From NCBI RefSeq assembly GCF_004745635.1, contig NZ_SRLB01000023.1, forward strand, positions 1-64,000: 64,000 nt of DNA. Direction: 5' to 3'. Numbering within the stretch: the first letter of the stretch is position 1; the number at the start of each line of letters is the position of its first letter. This stretch comes from Methylobacterium nonmethylotrophicum (lineage in GTDB: Bacteria; Pseudomonadota; Alphaproteobacteria; Rhizobiales; Beijerinckiaceae). This document shows positions 1-7,756 of this stretch, piece after piece. Under the pieces are notes generated by a model. That model had not been told where the DNA came from, made no database searches, and saw only the letters and a list, made by a program, of their open reading frames with translations. A program made the position numbers and the translations under genes.

Positions 1-227
1 CCAAGAAGGCCGACCCGCAGGGACGACGCCGTCCACGCTTCTCTTTCTCATATGAACTTGTCAAAGAGCGATCCGGCCGGAGCCGGGCATCATCGGCGAC
101 AACAGGACCAGCGCCTGACCAAGGTCAGGCTCGCCGGCCCGGACTGTGCAGAAGACGTCCCAGCGCCCGGTCCGCTGGTGCGGCCGGCGCCGATGGGTGG
201 TCGTATAGGCCCGCGGGCCCGGACCCG

Positions 228-1622
228 TCAACCCCTTTGTGAAACTCTTGCGACAGGGCCCGGTCTCGAAGGCCCCTCCCCTCCCGCGCCACAGGCGGCG
301 GCACAGGTGGTGCGGGCCTCGGCGGCGGCGCGGCGCGCCTCGGACAGGGCCTCCGGAACGCCGGTCCCGGCGGAGAGCGCCGCCTCGAGCCCGCGGCAGG
401 CAGCGGCCAGGTCGTCGAAGCCGAGGCTGCCCGCCATCGCCACGATCACGTGGGCCTCGTGGGCGAGCGTCGCGAGGTCGGCCTGTGCGAAGGCAGTGGC
501 GAGCTGTGCGAGGAGCCGGTCGTGCAGGCGCCCGAGTTCGGCCTCGCCGAGGAGACGCGACAGCTCGGCGGTCTTGCGCGCGTTGAGCACCGCCGGCCGC
601 GGCGGCTCCGTCGGCGCTCCTCGCCGCGAGGCCCCGGCAAGCGTGGCGGCGCCTGCCGCGGCGCGGCGGCCCTGCTCGGTCAGGCGTACGCTCACCCCGG
701 CTCCGACCGCCACGCAGGCGAGGGCGCCTGCCTCGGTCAAGCTCAGGACCGCCGCCATCAGGGCGGCGGGCGACAGGCCGGTCTCGTAGGCGAGGCTCCC
801 CTCCCCGCCCGCCAGGGCCAGGTCGCGGCCAGTGACGTGGAGCAGCGCCAGGAGGTGGAGGACGGGGTCGGCCGAATCGGGGCGCACGCTCAGCCCGGCC
901 CGGCGCGCCGCGAATCCGGTGCAGGCCTCGGCCAGCGCCGCCCAGGTGGCCGGCTCGGCCACCCGGAAGGCGACGTCGCAGGCGCCGCCGAGCCGGCCGG
1001 TGAGGTCGACGGTCGGCACCGGGCGCCCCGGCATCTCGGCGCGGGCAGCGCGCAGGGCCGGGAGGCCGGCCTCGCCGCTGAGCAGGATCAGGTCGGCCTC
1101 GGCGGCGCGTTCCACCGGCACGAAGGCCTGGGCGAGGGCCGCAGCCTCGGTGGCGCCCGGCATCGGGCAGATCAGGGCGCGGGGCCGGCCCGGCAAGCCG
1201 AAGCGGCGCCAGAGTGCGTCGACGCCGGTCTCCGGCGCGCTCGCGGGCGGCTCCGGCCGGGTGAGGCGATCGAGGGTCGCGTAGAGCGCGTCGGGGTCGA
1301 GGGGCTTGACCAGGATGGCGTCGAAGCGGGCGTCGGCGCCGCGGCGCGACGCCAGGCCGTGACGGTCGGCGGTGACGCCGACGAGCCGCACCCGGTCCTC
1401 CGGCCGCGCGATCTCGCGCATCAGGCGCGCGAGGGCGTAGCCGTCCATCTCGGGCAGGTGATAGTCGATCATCACCACGTCGTGGCGGCGCTCGCTCAGG
1501 AGCCGCAGGCCGAGGAAGCCATCCTGGGCCACGTCGACGCTGTCGCCCCGGCGCTCGCACAGGGCGCGGACGAGGTCCTGGAAGCCGGGATCGTCCTCGA
1601 CCACGAGAAGGCGCAGGCTCAT
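228..1622 (-). CDS. Multi-domain response regulator with C-terminal HPt-like domain, last gene of the cellulose cluster
   Basis: Cytoplasmic signalling protein of 464 aa. Residues 1-120 form a canonical receiver: acidic pair near residues 10-11, phospho-acceptor D53 (MIDYHLPEMDG), T84 and K106 (VKPLDP). Residues about 147-235 look like a second, degenerate receiver without the acidic residues. About 254-325 resemble a winged helix ending in LTEQGRR. About 350-425 form an HPt-like four-helix segment with H391 (HVIVAMAGSLGF), where the usual Lys after His is Val. The ATG at 1622 begins exactly at the receiver (MSLRLLVVEDD); the frame stays open further upstream but has no domain there. It lies 50 bp after bcsN on the same strand and is probably part of that operon, which suggests a role in controlling cellulose synthesis. 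Domain calls after residue 120 are by eye. No gene is visible in bases 1-227 downstream. Confidence 0.8.
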   Translation of the reverse strand: MSLRLLVVEDDPGFQDLVRALCERRGDSVDVAQDGFLGLRLLSERRHDVVMIDYHLPEMDGYALARLMREIARPEDRVRLVGVTADRHGLASRRGADARFDAILVKPLDPDALYATLDRLTRPEPPASAPETGVDALWRRFGLPGRPRALICPMPGATEAAALAQAFVPVERAAEADLILLSGEAGLPALRAARAEMPGRPVPTVDLTGRLGGACDVAFRVAEPATWAALAEACTGFAARRAGLSVRPDSADPVLHLLALLHVTGRDLALAGGEGSLAYETGLSPAALMAAVLSLTEAGALACVAVGAGVSVRLTEQGRRAAAGAATLAGASRRGAPTEPPRPAVLNARKTAELSRLLGEAELGRLHDRLLAQLATAFAQADLATLAHEAHVIVAMAGSLGFDDLAAACRGLEAALSAGTGVPEALSEARRAAAEARTTCAAACGAGGEGPSRPGPVARVSQRG

Positions 1623-1672
1623 CGGTGACTCCGCTCGGATCTGATTCTCAGGCCGCGACAAACGCGACGTCA

Positions 1673-2587
1673 TCATGGGTGCCGCGGGGCCGGGCCGCCG
1701 GTGGCCTCGGGCGGCAGGATCGCGGCGCCCGGAGGCAGGCGCGCCGCCGCCGGAGACGGGCCAGGGCCGTCGATCGCGCCCAGGAGGGCGCCGCGGAGAG
1801 GAAGACCCGGCACGCTTGCCGCGGACGGACGGCGCTCGGGCCCCTCGGTGCCGAGATAACGCGGACCGGCAGGCGCGGGATCGGAGGCCGGCGCGGGGGC
1901 GACCGGGGCCGGGCGGGCCATCGGGACCGGGCGGGCTTGGCGCAAAGGCCGGACCGCCGACGGAACCGGGACGGGAGTGCCGGAAAAGCGCGGCACCAGG
2001 CGCAGCTGCGTCACCGCCGCCGCCATCGCCTCGAAGGTGACGTCGTTCCGGCACAGGCGCAGGCGTAAGGAAAGCGGCGTCGATCCGCCCCCCTCCAGCA
2101 CCGGCGCCGCCGGGATCCACTGCCAGGCGTAGAGGCAGCGCATCGCCCCGGCGCGGCCGATGGCGAGGCCGTAGGGCCCGTAGGCGTTGGCGGAGGACCG
2201 GGTGACGACCTGCATCGCCACCCCCGGGAAGGCGCCGGCGAGCTCGGCGCGGATGCCGGCTTCGGTCGGCTTGCCCCCCAGGACGGCGTCGAGCGCGCCG
2301 TCCCGCGGGCTCACGACCCGCACCCGATGGTCGCCCCCGCCCCGGTGCCCCGCGGGCGCGAGGGCGATCTCCTGCTCGAACCCGCCCGGACCGTCCCGTT
2401 CGCGCAGGGCGACGGGGCGCCCGATCCAGGCCGGCAGGACGACGACGGGGGTCGGCGCGGACCGGCGGCCCGGGCCGGACGGCAGGGCCGCGTCGAGGCT
2501 GGCGAAGCGCTGCGTCACGGCACTCTCCCGCGCGGTGCAGGCGCCGAGGGCGAGGGTGGCGGCGGCGAGGGCGGAGGCGCGGATCAC
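1673..2587 (-). CDS. bcsN: Cellulose biosynthesis protein BcsN (probable lipoprotein)
   Basis: Protein of 304 aa starting with a lipoprotein-type signal (MIRASALAAATLALGAC), so Cys17 is probably lipidated and the protein envelope-anchored. A block around residues 45-95 (VVVLPAW, FEQEIALA) resembles the BcsN family found in rhizobial cellulose operons, whose biochemical role is not established. The C-terminal third is rich in Pro, Ala and Arg. Its ATG overlaps the stop of the preceding TPR gene (ATGA, 2584-2587), so the two are probably translationally coupled. The family call rests on remembered similarity and on the cellulose operon context. Confidence 0.7.
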   Translation of the reverse strand: MIRASALAAATLALGACTARESAVTQRFASLDAALPSGPGRRSAPTPVVVLPAWIGRPVALRERDGPGGFEQEIALAPAGHRGGGDHRVRVVSPRDGALDAVLGGKPTEAGIRAELAGAFPGVAMQVVTRSSANAYGPYGLAIGRAGAMRCLYAWQWIPAAPVLEGGGSTPLSLRLRLCRNDVTFEAMAAAVTQLRLVPRFSGTPVPVPSAVRPLRQARPVPMARPAPVAPAPASDPAPAGPRYLGTEGPERRPSAASVPGLPLRGALLGAIDGPGPSPAAARLPPGAAILPPEATGGPAPRHP

Positions 2588-4380
2588 GGCTGGGCCTTTC
2601 GGTTAACGGAGGCGATGGCGCCGGTCGTGGCAATGTCCGGCCGGGCCGGCGGTTCGGCCGGGACGGCCTGCATCGCCGACCACAGGCTGCCGAGGGGCGC
2701 CGGGCGCTCCGCCGCGCTGGGCACGCTCGGCCCGGCCTCGCCGGTCCAGGCCGGCAGGAGGGAGAACCCGAACCGCTCGTAGGGCATCGGCCCGACGCCG
2801 GGGACGCGCCGCGCCGTCGTCGGGACGCGGCCCGCAGGCCGCGTGGTGGGGAGCGTCACGGCCGGCACGGGGCTGCCCGCGGGCGCGGCGCGCAGGTCGT
2901 TCTCCATGGCGACCGCCAGCGGGAAGTCGCTGCGCCGCACCAGCGGGGCGGCCGGCGCCGCGAGGGCTTCAGGATTGGGCACGCGGCCGCGCGGCTCCGG
3001 CCGCGGCGCGAGGTCGAGATAGGTGCCGCGCGCAGCCGTCTCCGGCGGGCGCTGGGTAGCGGCGTCGCAGGGCGAGGGCCGGTCGGGCCGGGGGTCGAAC
3101 AGGAGGCCGATCACCCGCGGAAACAGACCGTCGTAGCGGTTGACCACCTCCACGAAGGCGCGCTGCTGGCCCGCCCGCTGCAGGGCGAGGGCGTAGCCGT
3201 AGACCGTGGCTTCCTTCGGGAACCACGCCACGGCGCGGCGGAACCAGGCGAGCGCGGCGTCGAACTGGCAGGTGTTGGTGGCGTACCAGGCGAGCGCCTG
3301 TGCGCCCTCCCCGGAGGCGGTGGCGGCCGTCACCTCGGCGTAGCGGCGCAGGCGCTCGGGCTCGATCGCCGGGGGCGTCGCGCGGGTCAGGTCGCGCTCC
3401 AGGATGTCGATGAACAGGAGCGTGTTGTTCACCAGCGGCTCGCGCCAGGCATAGGCCACGTCCTCCGCCTCCCGGTGCAGGCCGAGGCGCAGTAGGGTGT
3501 GGGCAAGGCCGTGCGCCACCATGGCGTCGCCGCCGCGGGCGATGGCGCGCTTGAACCAGGCGAGGGCCTCCGGCAGGTCGCTGCGCTTGAGGGCGTACCA
3601 GGCCACGAGGGCCGCCTGGTCGGGGTCCGGCGCCGGCTCGGCATAGGCCTGGAAGGCGGCGAGATCGTCCGGGCCGACCGCCTGGCCGGCCTCGTCGCGC
3701 AGGACCGCGGCGAGACGGGCGCGGATGAGGTCGATGCGGATCGGCGCGAGGTCGTCCGCCGGGATCCCGGCGGCGAGGCGGTCGATCTCGGCCATCGGCA
3801 GCAGCGCCAGCGCCCGCAGCAGGCCGGCCCGGCGCGCGTCGGCGCCGGCCCGCGGCGAGGCGAGCGCCCGGCCAAACAGCGCGATCGCCTCCGGCGCCCG
3901 GTCGGCGCGGGCGAGCGCCTCGGCGACGGTCCAGGCCACCTCCGGCTCGCCGGCCTCGATCTCCGGCCGGCGCCGGTCGGCGAGCGTCGCGAGATCGGCC
4001 CAGCGCCCGGCCTTGGCGATGGCCCGCACCTCGTCGCGCAGCCGCCGGCGCGCCAGGGCGCCCGCCAGCGCGCCGGAGGGCTTCCAGCCCGGCTCGGCCC
4101 CGGCGCGCTCGGCGAGCGCCTTGTGCAGGACGTCGAGGCGGCCGGCATTGAGGAGGTCCCAGAACCCCTCCTCGTCCTCCGCCCCCGGCTCGGCGGTCCA
4201 GAGATCGGCGGGCGGCGTCCAGCCCGGGAAGCGGCGGGTGAGGCGCCCGGCCTCGGCGGCCACCCGCTCGGGCTGGCGCTGCGTGGCGTAGTAGCGGAGA
4301 GCCGTCTCGTCGGGCCGCTCGGCGCCCGCGGCGGGGGCGAGGCCCGCGAGGCCGAGAGCGAGGATCAGCGCGGGGCGCAT
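2584..4380 (-). CDS. Exported TPR protein of the cellulose operon
   Basis: Protein of 598 aa with a signal peptide ending near residue 20 (GLAPAAGAE). Most of it is helical TPR/SEL1-like repeat, for example ALAWFKRAIARGGDAMVAHGL and a later DAALAWFRRAVAWFPKEA copy. The last 150 residues are Pro-rich and disordered-looking, with no beta-barrel. Other cellulose systems use the periplasmic TPR part of BcsC to guide glucan to an outer-membrane barrel, and no BcsC is encoded here. This protein may therefore supply the TPR half, with BcsS as barrel. The start overlaps the end of bcsZ by 16 bp. Operon membership is clear; the role is inferred. Confidence 0.75.
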   Translation of the reverse strand: MRPALILALGLAGLAPAAGAERPDETALRYYATQRQPERVAAEAGRLTRRFPGWTPPADLWTAEPGAEDEEGFWDLLNAGRLDVLHKALAERAGAEPGWKPSGALAGALARRRLRDEVRAIAKAGRWADLATLADRRRPEIEAGEPEVAWTVAEALARADRAPEAIALFGRALASPRAGADARRAGLLRALALLPMAEIDRLAAGIPADDLAPIRIDLIRARLAAVLRDEAGQAVGPDDLAAFQAYAEPAPDPDQAALVAWYALKRSDLPEALAWFKRAIARGGDAMVAHGLAHTLLRLGLHREAEDVAYAWREPLVNNTLLFIDILERDLTRATPPAIEPERLRRYAEVTAATASGEGAQALAWYATNTCQFDAALAWFRRAVAWFPKEATVYGYALALQRAGQQRAFVEVVNRYDGLFPRVIGLLFDPRPDRPSPCDAATQRPPETAARGTYLDLAPRPEPRGRVPNPEALAAPAAPLVRRSDFPLAVAMENDLRAAPAGSPVPAVTLPTTRPAGRVPTTARRVPGVGPMPYERFGFSLLPAWTGEAGPSVPSAAERPAPLGSLWSAMQAVPAEPPARPDIATTGAIASVNRKAQP

Positions 4381-5423
4381 GCGGGATACCTCACCTTCAG
4401 GGTAGCGAGCGCCAGGAGCTGCAGGGTCGCCGGGTAGTAGTGCTCGCTCTCGGCCCGCACCCGGGTGAGCGCGGGCGGGAACGGCGTCGCGCGGGCGGCG
4501 CAGGCGGCGAGCGCCGGGATCGCGCCGTAGCCGGTCTCGGTGAGGCGGGCCTTGATCGTCCCGCTCGCGGTGTCGACGAGGGCGAGGTTACCGGCCTCCG
4601 GCCTCGGCCACAGGCTTAGGAACGGCGCGTAGAGGTCGGCGTCGGTCGCCCCCGCCATGGCGAGGTAGAGCGGGATGCGCAGGGCGTTGTACGCGAACTC
4701 GGCCGATAAACCGTCGGCGGGGCGCGGGGCGGCGCCCGCGAGCGAGACCCACTCGCTCGGCAGGCGCGCGGGCCCGAAGCGCGCGGCGCGGATCAGCCGG
4801 CGGCCGCTGCGGTCGAGCCCGGCCCAGTCGAATTCGGGGGCGAGGAGCGGCAGCCGGTCGAAGGCCGGGAAGATCCAGTAGGACAGGTTGACGACCGGGC
4901 CGTCGGGCCGGTCCTCGGCGGAGAAGCCCGCCACCGCCGGCAGCAGCAGCGGCCCGTGGGCGGCCCGCGGCAGGATCAGCTTGCGGCCGAGCTCGACCGC
5001 GATGCGCCGGCCGGCGACCCTGTGCGAGGGGTCGCCCCAGGCCGCCACCGCCTCGGCCAGCGCCCAGGCGACCAGGAGGTCGCCGTCGGCGGCGTCGTTC
5101 ATGTCGGCGACCGCCGGGCGCCGGTCGGGCTCCCAGCGCCAGGCGAGGAGCTGGTCGTCGCGGACCATCAGGTTGGCGCGGGTCCAGGTCCAGATCCGCT
5201 CGAAGGTGGCGCGGTCGCCGGCGAGCACCGCCAGCAGCATGCCGTAGCCCTGGCCCTCGCTGTGGCTGACGCCGCCATTGCCGGTATCGACGACCCGGCC
5301 GGCCTGCGTGACGAAGCGGGCCTTGTAGGCGCGCCAGCCGTCGTGGCCGGCGAGCGGCGCGGTCTGCGCCGCGGCCGCATGGCAGAGCCCGAGGAGGGCG
5401 AGGAGGAGAAACAGGGGTCTCAC
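4365..5423 (-). CDS. bcsZ: Periplasmic endo-beta-1,4-glucanase BcsZ, GH8 family
   Basis: Protein of 352 aa with a signal peptide (cleavage near AAAA-QTAP). The GH8 fold is shown by SEGQGYGM with general-acid candidate E56, and by the DAADGDLLVAWAL block. The position matching E. coli BcsZ catalytic base Asp243 (SYDAIRVY) reads AYNALRIPLY, so Asn246 replaces Asp. The enzyme would trim or edit nascent glucan in the periplasm. The start is GTG at 5423 with AGGAG upstream, and it overlaps the bcsB stop (GTGA, 5420-5423). The long open frame upstream of this GTG belongs to no protein, because bcsB occupies that stretch in another frame. Confidence 0.88.
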   Translation of the reverse strand: MRPLFLLLALLGLCHAAAAQTAPLAGHDGWRAYKARFVTQAGRVVDTGNGGVSHSEGQGYGMLLAVLAGDRATFERIWTWTRANLMVRDDQLLAWRWEPDRRPAVADMNDAADGDLLVAWALAEAVAAWGDPSHRVAGRRIAVELGRKLILPRAAHGPLLLPAVAGFSAEDRPDGPVVNLSYWIFPAFDRLPLLAPEFDWAGLDRSGRRLIRAARFGPARLPSEWVSLAGAAPRPADGLSAEFAYNALRIPLYLAMAGATDADLYAPFLSLWPRPEAGNLALVDTASGTIKARLTETGYGAIPALAACAARATPFPPALTRVRAESEHYYPATLQLLALATLKVRYPACAPR

Positions 5424-7744
5424 CGCGTGCTCCTGCCGAGGTTGCGCACCAGCCAGTGGGTCGAGGCTGCCAGGAGCCCGGCGCAGCCGAGCGCCATCAG
5501 CGCGTAGACCTCGCCGTTGAGGGAGAGCCAGCCGGCGGCCACGCGGCGCAGGTTGCCGAACGAGGCCGGGGCGCTGGCGACGTAGCGGACGCTGCCGGGC
5601 ACGCCCACCGCCACCGCGCCATCGGGCGCCAGGAGGGCGAGGCCGCCCCGGGGCCGGCTCCAGACCAGCGGCTGGACGAGGCAGCCGACCGCCTCGCTCA
5701 AGCCCGCCGGCGTGGCGGCGGTGACGACCGTGAGCACGTCGTCGGGCGCCGGACCGGTCACCCCCTGGGCGAGGACGAGGGCGGCCTCGGGGAAGCCGAG
5801 GGTGTCGGTCGCCGGGCCGCGGCAGCCCGGGGGGGCGCCGCGGCGCAGGGCCTGGCGGCGCGCGGCGGCGGCCATCTCGGGCGTCGGCGCGGCGGTGGCC
5901 GGTTCGTCCCGCCGCGCCCAGGCGTCGCGCACCCCGTGAGGGTCCAGGCCGGCGGCGGTGAGGAGCGGCGCGTCGAGGCTGCGGGCGGCGGCCACCACCA
6001 GGGTCGGCCCGACCACGCCGCTGCGCCCGGCCGCGACGGCGAAGGGGATCGGCCGCCCCGCCGCCAGGCCGAGCCGGGTCGCCAGGGTGGCGGCCGCCGC
6101 CATGGTGTCGCGGTCGGGCGCCGGGACGGCGAGGGTCGGCGCCCGACTGGCAGGCGCCGGGACGGCGAGGGTCGGGGCGTGGGCACCCACGCCCGTCGGG
6201 GCACGGGCATCGGGGCCGATTGGGCCGCGGGCCTCCGGGCCCGGTCCGCCGGCTTTCGCCGAATGGTAGGGGAAGCCCGCGGCTGCGGCGGCGGCGAGGT
6301 CCGGCTGGCGGGCGATCCGGGCGAGGTCGGGGATCGTCAGGCGGGTGCTGGCGCGCAGGAGCAGGCGCTCGCCGGCGGGCGCCGCGCAGGTCTGGTCCTG
6401 GGCCCGGGGCAGCTCGGCGAGCAGGGTGATGCGGTTGAGGCCCGGGCGCAGCAGGTGGAGCGGCAGGAAGACCGTGCGCCGGCGCAGGGTCTCGCCGCCG
6501 GACCGGCCGAGCGGGACGCTGCCGGCCGCCGCGCCGTTGATCGACACGCTGACCTGGGCGCCCGGCGCGAGGCCCGCCGGGTAGGTCGCGTCGAGGTCGA
6601 GCGCGATCTTGGCGTAGTCCGCCGCCAGGAGGTCGTGCGGCAGCGCCAGATCGAGGGTGAGCTGGTGGGTCCGCCCGGTGACGGCCTCGTCCTGGAGCCC
6701 GAGATCGGCCAGGGTCAGGCTCTCGCCGCCCGCGATCCGCCGGCCGCCGGCGTCGCGCAACGCCGCCAGGCCCTCGGGCGTGCCGGTCAGCGCCATCGCG
6801 GCGAGGTCGTCGAGCTGGCCGAGGGCCGCCGCCACGTCGGCTTCGTCGGCCCCGGTGACGACGACGACCGGGCGGCGCCCGGCCGTTGCCGGCAGCAGGG
6901 CGAGGCGGGGGCCGGTGACGGGGCCGAGGGCCGATATGTCGAGGCTGCGGGCGAGCTCGGCCGCGGGCGCCACCGCGAGCGCGAGCCCGTCGCCGGCTTC
7001 CGGCGCCGGCGCGAAGGAGACCGAGGGCTGCCCGAAGCGTCCGGCGAGGGCCAGGGCCTGGGCGCCGGCGATCAGGCCCTCGACCCGCCGCTCCGACAGG
7101 CGCTCGCCGGTCTGGATCAGGCGGATCGGCACGGCGCCGTCCGGCCCCGGCCGGGCCGCCGCGAGGTCGGCGAGGTCGGCGAGGCCCTCGCCCGGGGAGA
7201 GAAGGCCGGTGGTCTCGGGGTCGATCTGGGTCCACAGCTCGTAAGTGGCCGCCACCGTGCAGTCGACGCGGTGGCGCTGGTCGACCCGGAGGGTCACGGC
7301 GTTGATCCCGGGCCGCAGGGCGCCCGGGGGGATCGCGACGGTCTCGAGCCGCAGGCCCCGGGCCCCGTCGATCGCCGCGCGGCCGATCTCGACGCCGTTG
7401 AGGCTCAAACCGAGCGTCGAGGCCTCCGGCAGGACCGAGATCGCCGAGAGGTAGCCGATCTGGAGACGGCCGCCCGCCCGGGCCTCGGCCGCCGTGACGG
7501 CGAGCGGCCAGGTCACGGCGCCGGTCTCGCCCCAGAGCCGCAAGGGAGACGCGACCGCCGGGAGGCGCCGCAGCGTGGGACCCTTCGGCGCGCCGGCCGC
7601 CATTGGGGCGGAAGACGGTACGGGCTTCTGGGCGGGGACGCCCGGCAGCACCATCACGGGGGTCGGCCCGAAGCCCGAGAAGGTCTGGGCGAGGGCGGGC
7701 GCGCCGCACAGGGCGGAGGCGAGAAGCGGCACGAGGATGCGCAT
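5420..7744 (-). CDS. bcsB: Cellulose synthase periplasmic subunit BcsB
   Basis: Protein of 774 aa that accompanies BcsA and guides the glucan through the periplasm. It has a signal peptide (MRILVPLLASALCGAPALA), two alternating carbohydrate-binding/flavodoxin-like halves (first block near LQIGYLSAISVLPEASTLGLSLNG, second near LALPHDLLAADYAKIALDLDATYPAG) and a single C-terminal membrane helix (about residues 745-765) followed by a short basic tail. Around residues 495-545 there is a low-complexity insertion with the unit APTLAVPAP repeated. The gene follows bcsA by 12 bp and overlaps bcsZ by 4 bp. Confidence 0.92.
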   Translation of the reverse strand: MRILVPLLASALCGAPALAQTFSGFGPTPVMVLPGVPAQKPVPSSAPMAAGAPKGPTLRRLPAVASPLRLWGETGAVTWPLAVTAAEARAGGRLQIGYLSAISVLPEASTLGLSLNGVEIGRAAIDGARGLRLETVAIPPGALRPGINAVTLRVDQRHRVDCTVAATYELWTQIDPETTGLLSPGEGLADLADLAAARPGPDGAVPIRLIQTGERLSERRVEGLIAGAQALALAGRFGQPSVSFAPAPEAGDGLALAVAPAAELARSLDISALGPVTGPRLALLPATAGRRPVVVVTGADEADVAAALGQLDDLAAMALTGTPEGLAALRDAGGRRIAGGESLTLADLGLQDEAVTGRTHQLTLDLALPHDLLAADYAKIALDLDATYPAGLAPGAQVSVSINGAAAGSVPLGRSGGETLRRRTVFLPLHLLRPGLNRITLLAELPRAQDQTCAAPAGERLLLRASTRLTIPDLARIARQPDLAAAAAAGFPYHSAKAGGPGPEARGPIGPDARAPTGVGAHAPTLAVPAPASRAPTLAVPAPDRDTMAAAATLATRLGLAAGRPIPFAVAAGRSGVVGPTLVVAAARSLDAPLLTAAGLDPHGVRDAWARRDEPATAAPTPEMAAAARRQALRRGAPPGCRGPATDTLGFPEAALVLAQGVTGPAPDDVLTVVTAATPAGLSEAVGCLVQPLVWSRPRGGLALLAPDGAVAVGVPGSVRYVASAPASFGNLRRVAAGWLSLNGEVYALMALGCAGLLAASTHWLVRNLGRSTR

Positions 7745-7756
7745 GCGAGACCCTCC

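Noticed and set aside
1..227. A gene at the left edge
   Set aside because: Frames here are short or antisense-like and no start, RBS or domain is seen.
5424..7709. Upstream extension of the bcsZ frame to a giant protein
   Set aside because: The extension lies over bcsB in another frame and is Arg/Pro-rich; the signal peptide at GTG 5423 marks the true start.
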